A DNA stretch of 39,134 bases from Prevotella sp. (GCA_017541365.1 JAFXZF010000038.1:1-39134), one strand, 5' to 3'. Positions 16,627 through 25,778 are shown, numbered from the stretch's first letter. Made by a program: numbers and translations. The notes: a model not told the origin generated them from the letters alone.

Positions 16627-17384
16627 AGCATGACGGCATCAAGGTGAAGGATCTGAACATCCATATAGGTGATGCCCACATACTGAAGAACGTAACGGCA
16701 GAGATACCCAAGAACAAGATAACGTGTATCATAGGTCCGTCTGGTTGTGGCAAGTCAACCCTGTTGCGCACCTTCAATCGTATTATCGACACTACAGAGG
16801 GAGTGAAGATAGATGGTAACATCTGGCTCGGCGAGCACAATATAGTAACCTCGCACGGTGCTGACAAGATAGAACTGCGTCGCCACATAGGACTGGTGCC
16901 ACAACGCCCATGTCCGTTGCCTATGTCAATATATGACAATATAGCATACGGATGTAGGATTCATGGCATAAGAGGCAAGGAACGGCTTGGGGCAGTGGTG
17001 GAACATTACCTGAAAAGTATAGGCCTGTGGGACGAGGTGAAAGACCGCCTCAAGCAACCAGCCTCACGACTGTCGGGTGGTCAGCAGCAACGACTATGCC
17101 TGGCACGCTCATTAGCGGTAGAGCCCACGGTGCTGCTAGCCGATGAGAGTACCTCGGCACTCGACCCTATATCCTCAAAAAAGGTGGAGCAACTGTTTGT
17201 GGATTTGAAAAAAGACTATACGGTGGTTATGGTAACCCATACCCTGCAACAGGCTCAACGTGTGGCTGACTACGTCATCTTCATGTATCTTGGCGAGGTG
17301 ATAGAGGCAGGACCAGCAAAGGACATATTTAATAACCCACAGGACGAGTTGACACAGAAATATCTTGACGGAGCGTTCTCTTAG
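16587..17384 (+). CDS. PstB-like ABC transporter ATPase, candidate sulfate importer
   Basis: Cytoplasmic ATPase that would power oxyanion import. 265 aa from ATG 16587; a TTG nine bases upstream is a weaker alternative. Walker A GPSGCGKST (50-58), ABC signature LSGGQQQRL (162-170), Walker B VLLADEST (182-189) and the switch His in VTHTLQQ are all present. Family similarity is to phosphate PstB (IDGNIWLGEHNI, ELRRHIGLVPQRPCPLPMSIYDN). No phoU is nearby and the gene lies directly upstream of cysDNH, so sulfate or thiosulfate is the inferred substrate. True phosphate import cannot be excluded. Confidence 0.85.
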   Translation: MATFDPIHKFAPIEHDGIKVKDLNIHIGDAHILKNVTAEIPKNKITCIIGPSGCGKSTLLRTFNRIIDTTEGVKIDGNIWLGEHNIVTSHGADKIELRRHIGLVPQRPCPLPMSIYDNIAYGCRIHGIRGKERLGAVVEHYLKSIGLWDEVKDRLKQPASRLSGGQQQRLCLARSLAVEPTVLLADESTSALDPISSKKVEQLFVDLKKDYTVVMVTHTLQQAQRVADYVIFMYLGEVIEAGPAKDIFNNPQDELTQKYLDGAFS

Positions 17385-17444
17385 TTTACAGTTAGTTTGC
17401 GAAAGCTCATCACTTCGTGTCATAATTCACAGTTTTTAGTTTCA

Positions 17445-18329
17445 ATGAATTACAGGATAGCAAAAGATAAAATAGCAGGTGGCATAATGACAGCCTTCAC
17501 GGTATTCTCCATGATACTGGTAGTGGCAATGGCTATAGGCTTATACATGAAGTCTGCTGACATACTGCAGGAGCACTCCCTATGGGATTTGCTCACGGCA
17601 TCAGAATGGAAACCGATGAAGAATCAGTTTGGCTTTCTTGCCTTCATAGTAGGCACCTTCTATGTCACTGGTGTGTCTATCGTCATAGCCCTGCCCATAT
17701 CGCTTCTCATGGCGGTGCTTCTCACGGAATACTCACGCTCGGCAATCAGACGTTATATCTATCCGCTGCTTGACATATTGGCTTCATTGCCTTCAGTGAT
17801 ATATGGTGTATGGGGCACACTGGTCATTGTACCGCTGATAAGTGATGTGGTGGGTCCGGCAGTAGGAACGGCAACATCGGGCTACACCCTCATTTCAGGA
17901 GCCATTGTGTTGAGCGTGATGATACTGCCCCTGTTGGTAAGTCTGTTTATTGAGATATTTGACAATGTGAGTCGCGAACTGCGTGAGGCATCCCTCGCTG
18001 TTGGGGCTACAAGGTGGCAAACAACCAAACACATCGTGCTCCGGGCAGGTCTGCCAGGCATCGTAGCATCTACGGTACTTGCCATTTCCCGCGCACTGGG
18101 TGAGACTATAGCGGTCTTGATGGTCTGCGGCAATCTTATTATCATACCCCATTCGCTGCTTGATGCCTGCTACCCTATACCAGCACTCATAGCCAACAAC
18201 TATGGTGAAATGCTGTCGCTTCCTCTCTATGAGTCGGCACTGATGTTTGCGGCCTTCATCTTGTTTTTCGTTGTACTGCTATTTAATTTGGGGGCACGAA
18301 TATATCTTAAGAGTCTGACGAAATATTAA
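17445..18329 (+). CDS. PstC-like ABC permease, candidate sulfate importer
   Basis: Inner-membrane permease, 294 aa from ATG 17445. About six membrane helices are visible, starting IMTAFTVFSMILVVAMAIGL. The ATPase-docking EAA-type loop reads ELREASLAVGATRWQTTKHIVLRAGLPGI, and ALGETIAVLMVCGN follows, both typical of PstC. The 60-bp spacer after the ATPase gene has a weak 7-bp-period pattern. It pairs with the PstA-like permease 7 bp downstream. Substrate inferred from the operon as for the ATPase. Confidence 0.85.
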   Translation: MNYRIAKDKIAGGIMTAFTVFSMILVVAMAIGLYMKSADILQEHSLWDLLTASEWKPMKNQFGFLAFIVGTFYVTGVSIVIALPISLLMAVLLTEYSRSAIRRYIYPLLDILASLPSVIYGVWGTLVIVPLISDVVGPAVGTATSGYTLISGAIVLSVMILPLLVSLFIEIFDNVSRELREASLAVGATRWQTTKHIVLRAGLPGIVASTVLAISRALGETIAVLMVCGNLIIIPHSLLDACYPIPALIANNYGEMLSLPLYESALMFAAFILFFVVLLFNLGARIYLKSLTKY

Positions 18330-18336
18330 AAATAAA

Positions 18337-19179
18337 ATGAAGTTTATAGAAGAATACATATTCAAGGTGCTGATGTACTTGTCACTGCTCATCGTGGCAG
18401 GATTTGTTTTCAGCGTGTTGTGGAGCATATTCAGCAAGGGACTGCCCGTGCTCACATGGGAGATGGTGACCAGTTTGCCAGGCTCAGGATTCTATGTAGG
18501 CAAGGATGGTGGTTTTCTTAATGCCATTGTGGGTTCGGTATATATCGTTGTGGCTTCTACCGTTATAGGACTCGTGATCTCCATACCGGTGGTGTTCTTC
18601 CTCACCGTCTATCTGAAAGAAGACTCCAGGTTTGGTTATCTTGCCCGTCTGGCTTACGACGTATTGTTTGGCATACCCAGCATAGTGTATGGTGCCTTTG
18701 CCTTCACGCTGATGATACTCATGGGTATCAAGGCATCGCTGTTAGGTGGTATAATAGTAGAGACACTGCTGATAATCCCGATACTCATAAGGAGCATGGA
18801 CGAGGTGGCTCGCACCATACCCAAAGACCTGTTGGAGGCAGCCTATTCGCTGGGTGCCACGAGGATAGAGACCATAGGGGTGGTAGTGCGTCAGATAGCC
18901 CCTGCCATAGCTACCGCCACGCTGCTCTCCGTGGGGCGTGCCATGGGCGATGCAGCAGGCGTGATGTTTACCGCTGGTTTCACTGACTATATACCCGAAT
19001 CGCTGAGCGACAAGGCAGCAACACTCCCGCTGTCGGTATTCTTCCAACTGTCAGTGCCACAGACAGAAGTTCAGAATCGTGCCTACGCAGCTGCTGTAGT
19101 GCTCACCTTTATAGTGCTGGTGCTTAGCCTCTCAGGCAGACTAATAATGAGATATTTCAGTAAAAACAAAATAGCATAA
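18337..19179 (+). CDS. PstA-like ABC permease, candidate sulfate importer
   Basis: Second inner-membrane permease of the importer, 280 aa with six predicted helices. The docking loop reads DLLEAAYSLGATRIETIGVVVRQIAPAI, followed by SVGRAMGDAAGVMFTAG. This is the PstA pattern, with GDAAG where phosphate PstA usually has GETAPL, a small change that may matter for coupling or substrate. cysD starts 22 bp after its stop, which ties the transporter to sulfate activation. Confidence 0.85.
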   Translation: MKFIEEYIFKVLMYLSLLIVAGFVFSVLWSIFSKGLPVLTWEMVTSLPGSGFYVGKDGGFLNAIVGSVYIVVASTVIGLVISIPVVFFLTVYLKEDSRFGYLARLAYDVLFGIPSIVYGAFAFTLMILMGIKASLLGGIIVETLLIIPILIRSMDEVARTIPKDLLEAAYSLGATRIETIGVVVRQIAPAIATATLLSVGRAMGDAAGVMFTAGFTDYIPESLSDKAATLPLSVFFQLSVPQTEVQNRAYAAAVVLTFIVLVLSLSGRLIMRYFSKNKIA

Positions 19180-19201
19180 ATAAAAAGGTAATTAGACTGA
19201 T

Positions 19202-20104
19202 ATGAGTAACAAGACAACACATCTAAAAGAATTAGAGTCGGAGGCAATATACGTCATCCGCGAAGTGGCATCACAATTTGAAAAACCAGCCCTGCTCTTC
19301 TCTGGCGGAAAAGATTCCATAGTGCTGGCGTACCTTAGTTATAAGGCATTCTACCCGTCACCCATCCCCTTTCCTTTCGTTCATATCGACACAGGGCATA
19401 ACTTCATCGAGACCATAGACTATCGTGACCAGCTGGTGGCACGTCTGGGCGTGAAGCTTATCGTTGGCAGTGTGCAACAGAGCATTGACGAGGGCAGAGT
19501 GGTGGAAGAGACAGGTTATAATGCCTCACGCAACAAACTGCAGACGGTCACCCTTCTTGATACCCTTGAGAAGTATAAGTTTGATGCCGCCATAGGTGGT
19601 GCCCGTCGTGATGAAGAGAAGGCACGTGCCAAGGAGCGATTCTTCTCTCATCGTGACGAGTTCGGACAGTGGGATCCTAAGAACCAGCGCCCAGAGTTGT
19701 GGAACATCTTCAATGGCAAGAAAAACCTGGGTGAGCATTTCAGAGTGTTCCCCATATCCAACTGGACGGAGATGGATGTGTGGCAGTATATACTGCAAGA
19801 GAACATCCCCCTTCCCTCATTATACTACACTCATGAGCGCGAAGTGTTCAACAGAGACGGCGTTTGGCTCGCCAAATATCCGTTCATCAAACTGAAGCCC
19901 GATGAGAAGGTTGAGACAAGGCAAGTGCGTTGCCGCACCATAGGCGACATAACCTGTACGGGACTCACCCTCTCCACAGCTCACACCATCGAGGATATTA
20001 TTGATGAAATAGCATCATCGCGCATCACAGAGCGTGGCGGCAGAGCTGATGACAAACGTTCAGAGGCTGCGATGGAAGACAGAAAGAAAGAAGGATACTT
20101 TTGA
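19202..20104 (+). CDS. cysD: sulfate adenylyltransferase subunit 2
   Basis: Small catalytic subunit of ATP sulfurylase, making APS from sulfate and ATP with CysN. 300 aa, full length. The PP-loop SGGKDS (34-39) is intact, followed by HIDTGHNF and the GGARRDEEKARAKER signature. The C-terminus RGGRADDKRSEAAMEDRKKEGYF matches the family. Lies between the PstA-like permease and cysN in one operon; 44 bp before the cysN ATG. Confidence 0.97.
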   Translation: MSNKTTHLKELESEAIYVIREVASQFEKPALLFSGGKDSIVLAYLSYKAFYPSPIPFPFVHIDTGHNFIETIDYRDQLVARLGVKLIVGSVQQSIDEGRVVEETGYNASRNKLQTVTLLDTLEKYKFDAAIGGARRDEEKARAKERFFSHRDEFGQWDPKNQRPELWNIFNGKKNLGEHFRVFPISNWTEMDVWQYILQENIPLPSLYYTHEREVFNRDGVWLAKYPFIKLKPDEKVETRQVRCRTIGDITCTGLTLSTAHTIEDIIDEIASSRITERGGRADDKRSEAAMEDRKKEGYF

Positions 20105-20116
20105 ACAGTGTCACAG

Positions 20117-20148
20117 TTTTTCAATATTCATTTTTCAATTTTCAATTT
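20117..20148 (+). repeat. 7-bp-period repeat upstream of cysN
   Basis: Imperfect tandem copies of TTTTCAA/TATTCAT between cysD and the cysN ATG. The same unit recurs inside the sulfite reductase gene. Confidence 0.6.
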
Positions 20149-21417
20149 ATGAACAAACGAGGATATTTAGATATGGAACTATTGCGCTTCACTACTGCAG
20201 GAAGCGTTGATGATGGCAAATCCACCCTGATAGGCAGATTGCTATATGACTCAAAATCAATATTTGAAGACCAATTAGAGGCTGTAGAGGCAGCATCAGA
20301 GCGACTGGGTAATGCCGAAGTGAACCTGGCGCTGCTTACTGACGGCCTGCGTGCAGAACGCGAGCAGGGCATTACGATTGATGTGGCATACCGATATTTT
20401 GCCACCCCCAAGCGCAAGTTTATCATTGCCGATACCCCAGGGCACATAGAGTACACCCGCAACATGGTGACAGGAGCATCCACTGCCGATGCGGCAATCA
20501 TTCTTGTCGATGCCCGCAATGGTATCACAGAGCAGACCAAGCGCCACTCATACATAGCCTCACTGCTCAAGATAGACCACGTAGTGGTAGCTATAAACAA
20601 GATGGACTTGGTGGATTTCTCCGAGGAGGTATATAACAATATAAAGCAGGAATACGCCCGTATTGCTGAATTATTGCGACTGAAGAATGTCTATTTCATT
20701 CCCATTTCGGCTCTCAAGGGCGATAATGTGGTAAATCCTTCAGAACACACGCCATGGTACAAGGGTGAAACCCTCCTGCATCTTCTCGAACAGATACCAT
20801 TGAAGGAAGGCATAACCCAACAGCCGTTCCGTTTTCCCGTGCAGTATGTGGTGCGCCCTCAGACTGCTGAGTGGCCCGACTACCGAGCCTATGCAGGCAG
20901 GATAGCCTCTGGCATCATCAAGGTGGGTGACGAGGTTACGATATTGCCGTCAGGCACCACCTCAAAGGTCAGTCGCATCGATGAGGGCACAAAGCAGCTG
21001 CAGGAGGCAGCAGCCCCACAGAGTGTAAGCATCAGTCTTGAGGATGATGTTGACGTCAGTCGTGGCAGTCAGATAGTAAAGACCAGCGAGCCAGCCCATG
21101 TAGGTCAGCAAGTGGAGATATTGCTGTGTTGGCTAAACCATCGTCCGCTTCAGCTCAGACAGAAATACATCATTCGCCACACCACGGCAGAGCTGCAGGG
21201 CATAGTAACCTCAATAGACTATAAGGTAAATATCAATACCCTTGAGAACGTTACTGACGATACCACTGTCAACATGAACGACATAGCCCGAGTAACGCTG
21301 AAGGTTTCCAAACCTCTTGCCTACGACCTCTATGCTGCGAATCGCACCACAGGCTCTCTCATCTTCATTGCTGAAGGTACCAACGAGACAGTTGGTGCAG
21401 GAATGATACTCCTTTAA
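20149..21417 (+). CDS. cysN: sulfate adenylyltransferase subunit 1 (GTPase)
   Basis: GTPase subunit of ATP sulfurylase. 422 aa from ATG 20149 (MNKRGYLDMELLRF); ATG 20173 is an alternative, and a TTG at 20101 would translate the 7-bp repeat and is unlikely. G motifs: GSVDDGKST (18-26), DTPGH (95-99), NKMD (150-153). EF-Tu-like beta-barrels follow. There is no C-terminal APS kinase (CysC) domain and no cysC nearby, which agrees with direct APS reduction by the CysH encoded next. Confidence 0.96.
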   Translation: MNKRGYLDMELLRFTTAGSVDDGKSTLIGRLLYDSKSIFEDQLEAVEAASERLGNAEVNLALLTDGLRAEREQGITIDVAYRYFATPKRKFIIADTPGHIEYTRNMVTGASTADAAIILVDARNGITEQTKRHSYIASLLKIDHVVVAINKMDLVDFSEEVYNNIKQEYARIAELLRLKNVYFIPISALKGDNVVNPSEHTPWYKGETLLHLLEQIPLKEGITQQPFRFPVQYVVRPQTAEWPDYRAYAGRIASGIIKVGDEVTILPSGTTSKVSRIDEGTKQLQEAAAPQSVSISLEDDVDVSRGSQIVKTSEPAHVGQQVEILLCWLNHRPLQLRQKYIIRHTTAELQGIVTSIDYKVNINTLENVTDDTTVNMNDIARVTLKVSKPLAYDLYAANRTTGSLIFIAEGTNETVGAGMILL

Positions 21418-21446
21418 TCTCCTTCAAACTCCCCCCCCAAAAAAAA

Positions 21447-22157
21447 ATGAACATTGACGAACTAAACAACCGCTTCAGGGATAGCAGTCCCGAAGAAGTG
21501 TTGGACTATTTCCTTCCCCTGTATGGCGACCGTATAGCCCTTGCATCCAGTTTGGGACTTGAAGACCAGGTCCTTACGTCCCTGATAGTGAAGAGTGCCA
21601 GGCGCACGGGGGTAAAGAATCCTCGCATCTTCACCATTGATACGGGGCGCCTGTTTCCAGAGTGTTATAATCTCATCGACCGCACCAATGACAAGTATGA
21701 CATCCGTATCGAGGTGTTTTCGCCCGACCACAGAGGTGTAGAGGCTTATGTGGGTGAACATGGTGTGAATGCCTTCTACCAGTCGGTGGAACTGCGCAAG
21801 GCGTGCTGCCACTGTCGCAAACTCGAGCCACTGCGCCGTGCCCTCTCCACCCTCGATGTGTGGATATGCGGACTGCGGGCGTCGCAGGCAGTCACGCGCA
21901 CAGGAGTGCAGGTGGTGGAATGGGATAGTAATAACAATCTCATAAAGGTCAACCCCCTTGCCCGTTGGAGCGAGGACGATGTGTGGCAGTATATCAAGGC
22001 GCACAAGGTGCCTTACAACAAACTCCATGATCAGGGTTTCCCCTCTATAGGTTGCCAACCATGTACCCGTGCCATAGAACCAGGCGAGGATATACGTGCA
22101 GGCCGTTGGTGGTGGGAGTCACCCGAACATAAAGAATGTGGACTTCATAAGAGATAA
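21447..22157 (+). CDS. cysH: APS reductase, iron-sulfur type
   Basis: Reduces adenylyl sulfate (APS) to sulfite with thioredoxin. 236 aa. Cluster cysteines Cys120-Cys121 (KACCHCRKL) and Cys203/Cys206 (GCQPC) mark the [4Fe-4S] APS-type rather than PAPS-type enzyme. The catalytic cysteine is Cys231 in the C-terminal ECGLHKR. The substrate loop SLGLEDQ and GLRASQAVTR are intact. Seven bases separate it from the sulfite reductase. A thioredoxin gene at 32964 could supply electrons. Confidence 0.95.
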   Translation: MNIDELNNRFRDSSPEEVLDYFLPLYGDRIALASSLGLEDQVLTSLIVKSARRTGVKNPRIFTIDTGRLFPECYNLIDRTNDKYDIRIEVFSPDHRGVEAYVGEHGVNAFYQSVELRKACCHCRKLEPLRRALSTLDVWICGLRASQAVTRTGVQVVEWDSNNNLIKVNPLARWSEDDVWQYIKAHKVPYNKLHDQGFPSIGCQPCTRAIEPGEDIRAGRWWWESPEHKECGLHKR

Positions 22158-22164
22158 AAAAAGT

Positions 22165-24519
22165 ATGATAGGATATAAATTACCAGACAGTCTGTCAAAG
22201 GACATAGACAAGTTTGCCTCCTTAGCCAAGGGCTATCAGGAGCACAGTGTCAGTGCCACGGAGTTTAAGGCATTCCGTGTGCCACTGGGTGTTTACGAGC
22301 AACGTAAGAACGAGGTCTATATGGCTCGCATTCGTGCTACGGGTGGAGTGATCACGCCCCGTCAGTTGCTCAGCGTTATCGATATAGCCCAAAAGGGTGG
22401 TTCCAACCTGCTGCATATCACCACTCGTGGCGAGGTGCAGATACTCAACCTCAATGTGAACAGCGTGGAACAAGTGCTTCGCAGTCTGCAGGAGATAGGA
22501 CTGGCTACCAAGGGCGGTGGAGGCAATACGGTGCGCAACATCATCGTCAGCGAGTTTTCGGGCATCGGCAAGAGCGAGGTGTTTGACACCACGCCTTACG
22601 CTATGGCACTCACCAGTGCCATGGTGGCTGAGCCAGACTCTTATCTCATGCCCCGCAAGTTGAAGATAGCCTTCTCAAGCGATGAGAATTTCATCGACTA
22701 TGCAGGAGTTAACGATATCGGACTCGTATCACAAATAAAAGACGGCAAGCGAGGCTTCCGTGTGTATATAGGTGGTGGCGCTGGCAGCAAACCCTCTGTA
22801 GGATGGCTGTGGCGCGACTTTCTGCCCGCGGAAGATCTCTACGCCCTTGTCAAAGCCGTCAAGACATTCTTCAATGCCCACGGCAATCGCAAGGATAAGT
22901 ACAAGGCACGCCTGCGCTTCATCTTCTATAAGTTGGGTAAGGAAGAAGCCTTCCGCCTTATCGACGAGTATTTTGAGAAAGAAAAGGAGAAAGGAGACTC
23001 ACCCCTAACCCCTCTCGTTAATACTTCCCCTCTAATTGTTCCCCTCTCTCCAAGAGAGGGGTTAGGGGTGAGTCCTGGAGAGGGAGTTGAGTCTTTCAGC
23101 CGCTATACCTATCTCCAACGTCAGCAGGGCTATGCCTCAGTGGTTGTTCCTATTACCCTTGGTAATATATGGCTTAACGACGCAGAGAGTGTAAGAAACC
23201 TCAGGGTGCTGCTGGAGTATGTCAGCAAGTTTGGTGATGACACGGTGCGCTTTACCCCCAAGCAGAATATCCGACTGAGGAATATTCCCGTCAGTGCGCT
23301 TGGTGAGCTCTATACCTTAATATATAAGTATGTGCCAGAGAATATTGACAAGCCGGCCATACTCAATAATATCGTCTCTTGTACTGGTGCCGACACCTGC
23401 CGCTTGGGCATCTGTCTGTCAAAAGGACTCACGTCGGCAATCACCAAGGCACTGGCAGACAGCGGACTTGACCTCGATATCTTGCAGTCGGCACGCATCA
23501 ATGTCACTGGTTGTCCTAACCTTTGTGGTCAGCCCCTGTGGAGCGACCTCGGGTTTGTAGGCAAGGTGCTGCATACCGACCATGTGTATCCTGCATACCA
23601 GGTGTTTATAGGTGCCAACTATACTGACAACCCTGCACTTGCCGAAAGCATAGGCACCATAAGTGCCCACGACGTGCCAAAGTTCGTTGTCGATTTAGTG
23701 AGAGAATACGGTTCTCAATTTTCAATTTTCAATTTTCAATTTGGCGAATGGCTCCGCTCTGAGGCAGGCAAGAAGATAGCTGTTCAGCTCGTAGAGAAAT
23801 ACAGTCATGTGCCACTGTTCTCTGAAGACAAGAACTACTACTTCGACTGGGGCAGCGATGAAGTGTTCAACGTCACCAAGCGTGGCAAACCCGAGTGCTC
23901 GGCAGGACTGTTTGATATGATTCAGGTTGACCAAGACAGCATCAATGAAGCACGCGACAAGAATCCTTATGCCGTGATTTTCCATGCTTCGCGTATGCTG
24001 CTTGTCACTCGCGGTCTCGATCCGCAGGATGATGCTGGAGTATTCGATGCCTTCATAGACCACTTTATAAAGACGGGATATGTTGACGCTGGTTTCACTG
24101 ACCTCATCAACCAGGCAAAAAGGTATGGTGAACAGGGCAGCTACGACGGTGACCGTGCCAATGCCCTTGCCGATGCAGTGATAGAATTGTATCGAGGTAT
24201 GGATGAGAGCCTGAATTTTAGCTCCCCCCGCTCCGTCTCTCCCTTAAAGGGGGAATACTCCCTCCCTAAAACGAACTCTCCCTCAAAGGAAGAGCCAAAG
24301 AGGGTCAAAGACCTCCGTGGTGTGCTCTGTCCGATGAACTTTGTTCGAACAAAATTGGAGCTGGCAACGCTTAACAGTGGCGACCTGCTTGAGATATGGC
24401 TTGACGACGGCAAACCCATTGAGAATGTTCCAGGCTCTGTCAGGCTCGAAGGCCACGAGATACTGTCACAGACTCAGCACTCGGATGGTTATTGGCAGGT
24501 CATCATAAAGAAAAAGTAG
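22165..24519 (+). CDS. siroheme sulfite reductase fused to C-terminal TusA-like domain
   Basis: Reduces sulfite to sulfide. 784 aa from ATG 22165 (MIGYKLPDSL); an upstream in-frame ATG inside cysH is less likely. Ferredoxin-like and siroheme/[4Fe-4S] halves span about 30-510, with cluster ligands Cys406, Cys412, Cys450 and Cys454 (CTGADTC, GCPNLC). About 525-680 is a helical, HEPN-like region. The last 70 residues are a TusA/SirA fold with the sulfur-carrying CPMN motif (Cys722). Three stretches look inserted: a palindromic element at 278-310, a 7-bp-period repeat at 517-527, and a proline/serine linker with hairpins at 686-712. Nitrite reductase activity is a weaker alternative; operon context favours sulfite. 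Confidence 0.9.
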   Translation: MIGYKLPDSLSKDIDKFASLAKGYQEHSVSATEFKAFRVPLGVYEQRKNEVYMARIRATGGVITPRQLLSVIDIAQKGGSNLLHITTRGEVQILNLNVNSVEQVLRSLQEIGLATKGGGGNTVRNIIVSEFSGIGKSEVFDTTPYAMALTSAMVAEPDSYLMPRKLKIAFSSDENFIDYAGVNDIGLVSQIKDGKRGFRVYIGGGAGSKPSVGWLWRDFLPAEDLYALVKAVKTFFNAHGNRKDKYKARLRFIFYKLGKEEAFRLIDEYFEKEKEKGDSPLTPLVNTSPLIVPLSPREGLGVSPGEGVESFSRYTYLQRQQGYASVVVPITLGNIWLNDAESVRNLRVLLEYVSKFGDDTVRFTPKQNIRLRNIPVSALGELYTLIYKYVPENIDKPAILNNIVSCTGADTCRLGICLSKGLTSAITKALADSGLDLDILQSARINVTGCPNLCGQPLWSDLGFVGKVLHTDHVYPAYQVFIGANYTDNPALAESIGTISAHDVPKFVVDLVREYGSQFSIFNFQFGEWLRSEAGKKIAVQLVEKYSHVPLFSEDKNYYFDWGSDEVFNVTKRGKPECSAGLFDMIQVDQDSINEARDKNPYAVIFHASRMLLVTRGLDPQDDAGVFDAFIDHFIKTGYVDAGFTDLINQAKRYGEQGSYDGDRANALADAVIELYRGMDESLNFSSPRSVSPLKGEYSLPKTNSPSKEEPKRVKDLRGVLCPMNFVRTKLELATLNSGDLLEIWLDDGKPIENVPGSVRLEGHEILSQTQHSDGYWQVIIKKK
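22996..23093 (+). repeat. in-frame palindromic element inside sulfite reductase
   Basis: Perfect 21-bp inverted repeat, left arm 22996-23016 (starting GACTCACCCCTAACCC) and right arm 23054-23074, enclosing an inner CCCCTCTC/GAGAGGGG hairpin, then a degenerate third arm to about 23093. It keeps the reading frame and encodes about 33 residues with the sequence pattern SPLTPL and PREGLGVSPGE. Confidence 0.8.
23715..23742 (+). repeat. 7-bp-period repeat inside sulfite reductase
   Basis: Four near-perfect TTTTCAA units translated as SQFSIFNFQFG, between the siroheme core and the helical domain. Confidence 0.7.
24222..24300 (+). repeat. degenerate palindromic element in the linker before the TusA domain
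   Basis: C-rich/G-rich mini-hairpins (for example TCTCCCTTAAAGGGGGA) translated as a proline/serine linker containing VSPLKGEY and NSPSKEEP. It resembles the other in-frame palindromes but is more degenerate. Confidence 0.45.
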
Positions 24520-24528
24520 GGTATATCC

Positions 24529-24550
24529 CTCTCACATACTCTTGTTATAA
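24529..24550. promoter_or_regulatory. weak copy of the sulfur operator before the porin
   Basis: CTCTCAC-N8-GTTATAA; each arm matches the consensus ATATCAC/GTGATAT at 5 of 7 positions. The right arm starts 49 bp before the -7 element, the same offset as at the other sites. Confidence 0.4.
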
Positions 24551-24568
24551 TTTTACCCACTCACTGCG

Positions 24569-24600
24569 ATTGCCCACCTCGGGTAATCGCAGTAATTTTG
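24569..24600 (+). promoter_or_regulatory. promoter of the porin gene
   Basis: Extended -33 ATTGCCC (24569-24575), 20-bp TTG-to-TA spacing, -7 TAATTTTG (24593-24600). The -33 sits in a second dyad GCGATTGCCC/GGGTAATCGC (24566-24575 / 24581-24590) that is nearly perfect here and partly kept at the hemA promoter. Confidence 0.7.
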
Positions 24601-24675
24601 CACTCAGAAATCAACACAACACTTCATTCAGTCAGATAACATATTTAAAAAAGAAAAAAGAAAGGTAAAAAGATT

Positions 24676-25743
24676 ATGCAGAAAAATTTCAGGACAACCA
24701 TCGCAGCCGCAGCGCTGATACTTTCAGTAGGCACGGTGAGCGCAGAGACAAATGCTGATAAGGAAACCTTCCTTGGCGATGAAGCCAAGGTAAAGGTTGA
24801 TCTCAGCCAGTTCAAACCCTCTGTTCCAAAGGTTGGCGGACTCATCAACGGTCGATATTCCTACGACACAGGCACTAAGGATGGCAATGGCGACAGCTAC
24901 AACGGTTTTGATATCCGCCGTGCACGTGTAAGCATAAGCGGCGATTTCGGCAAGAGCATCGATTATAAGGTGCAGGCAGACTTCGCAGGCTCCAACGTGA
25001 AACTCCTCGATGCCTACGCCCGTTTTAAGTTTGCCAAGGAACTCAACCTGCAGGTGGGTGAATACAAGGTGGCTTACTCTCAGGAGACTCAGGACGGTCC
25101 TACCAGTTGGCTCACTATCGAAAATCCTACCGTAGTAGCAAAGCTCAATGGCTACAGCGACATCAGCGGCATCAGCGCCAACGGACGTGACGTGGGTCTG
25201 CGCCTCTATGGTAGCTTCATCCACAAGGAGGGCTACTCCGTCATAGGCTATAAGGTAGGCATCTACAACGGTCAGGGCATCAATGTCAAGGATAAGGACA
25301 AGTACAAGGATGTAGAAGCTTTTGTTACCATTAACCCTATCAAGGAACTCACCCTCTCGTTCGGCAACTATGCTGGTCGCTACTACAACGGCACGGAGAG
25401 CATCACCCGCAACCGTCTATCAGCGGGTTTCACCTACAAGCCAGGCAAACTCTTCCTGCGCTCAGAATACCTGCACGGCAAGACCGGTCAGACCAACCAG
25501 CAGGGCTTCTATGCCACAGCGGGCTATCGTCTGCCTTACGGACTGCAGCCAGTACTCAGCTACGGCTATTATCAGAAGGATACCGAACTCAAGGCTGACA
25601 ACCAGAGCGACTACACCGTGGGCATCAACTGGTCAGTAAACAAGTGGATACGCCTCCAGCTTGACTACACCCACACCGACTATACCGCTTCCAGCAAGAA
25701 GAACAGCAACCTGCTGGAGACACAGTTGCTCGTGGCATTCTAA
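24676..25743 (+). CDS. OprO/OprP-like outer-membrane anion porin
   Basis: Outer-membrane beta-barrel of the phosphate-selective porin O/P family, 355 aa. The signal peptide ends near TVSAE. A short N-terminal periplasmic stretch is followed by alternating strands (INGRYSYDT, FDIRRARVSISGDFG, YKVQADFAG, KLLDAYARFKFAKELNLQVGEYK). The last strand ends in Phe, as outer-membrane barrels do. It has its own promoter with the shared sulfur operator and lies between the sulfite reductase and the PstS-like lipoprotein, so it may admit sulfate into the periplasm. Anion choice is inferred only from context. Confidence 0.82.
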   Translation: MQKNFRTTIAAAALILSVGTVSAETNADKETFLGDEAKVKVDLSQFKPSVPKVGGLINGRYSYDTGTKDGNGDSYNGFDIRRARVSISGDFGKSIDYKVQADFAGSNVKLLDAYARFKFAKELNLQVGEYKVAYSQETQDGPTSWLTIENPTVVAKLNGYSDISGISANGRDVGLRLYGSFIHKEGYSVIGYKVGIYNGQGINVKDKDKYKDVEAFVTINPIKELTLSFGNYAGRYYNGTESITRNRLSAGFTYKPGKLFLRSEYLHGKTGQTNQQGFYATAGYRLPYGLQPVLSYGYYQKDTELKADNQSDYTVGINWSVNKWIRLQLDYTHTDYTASSKKNSNLLETQLLVAF

Positions 25744-25745
25744 GA

Positions 25746-25778
25746 CAGTTCACAATTCACAGTTCACAATTCACAGTT
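25746..25778 (+). repeat. 7-bp-period repeat after the porin gene
   Basis: Tandem AGTTCAC/AATTCAC units, directly followed by the hairpin array. Confidence 0.7.

Noticed and set aside
22996..23093. Insertion-sequence ends or a MITE with target duplication
   Set aside because: Long inverted repeats are present, but no transposase is in the window and no flanking duplication was found; recorded as a palindromic element.
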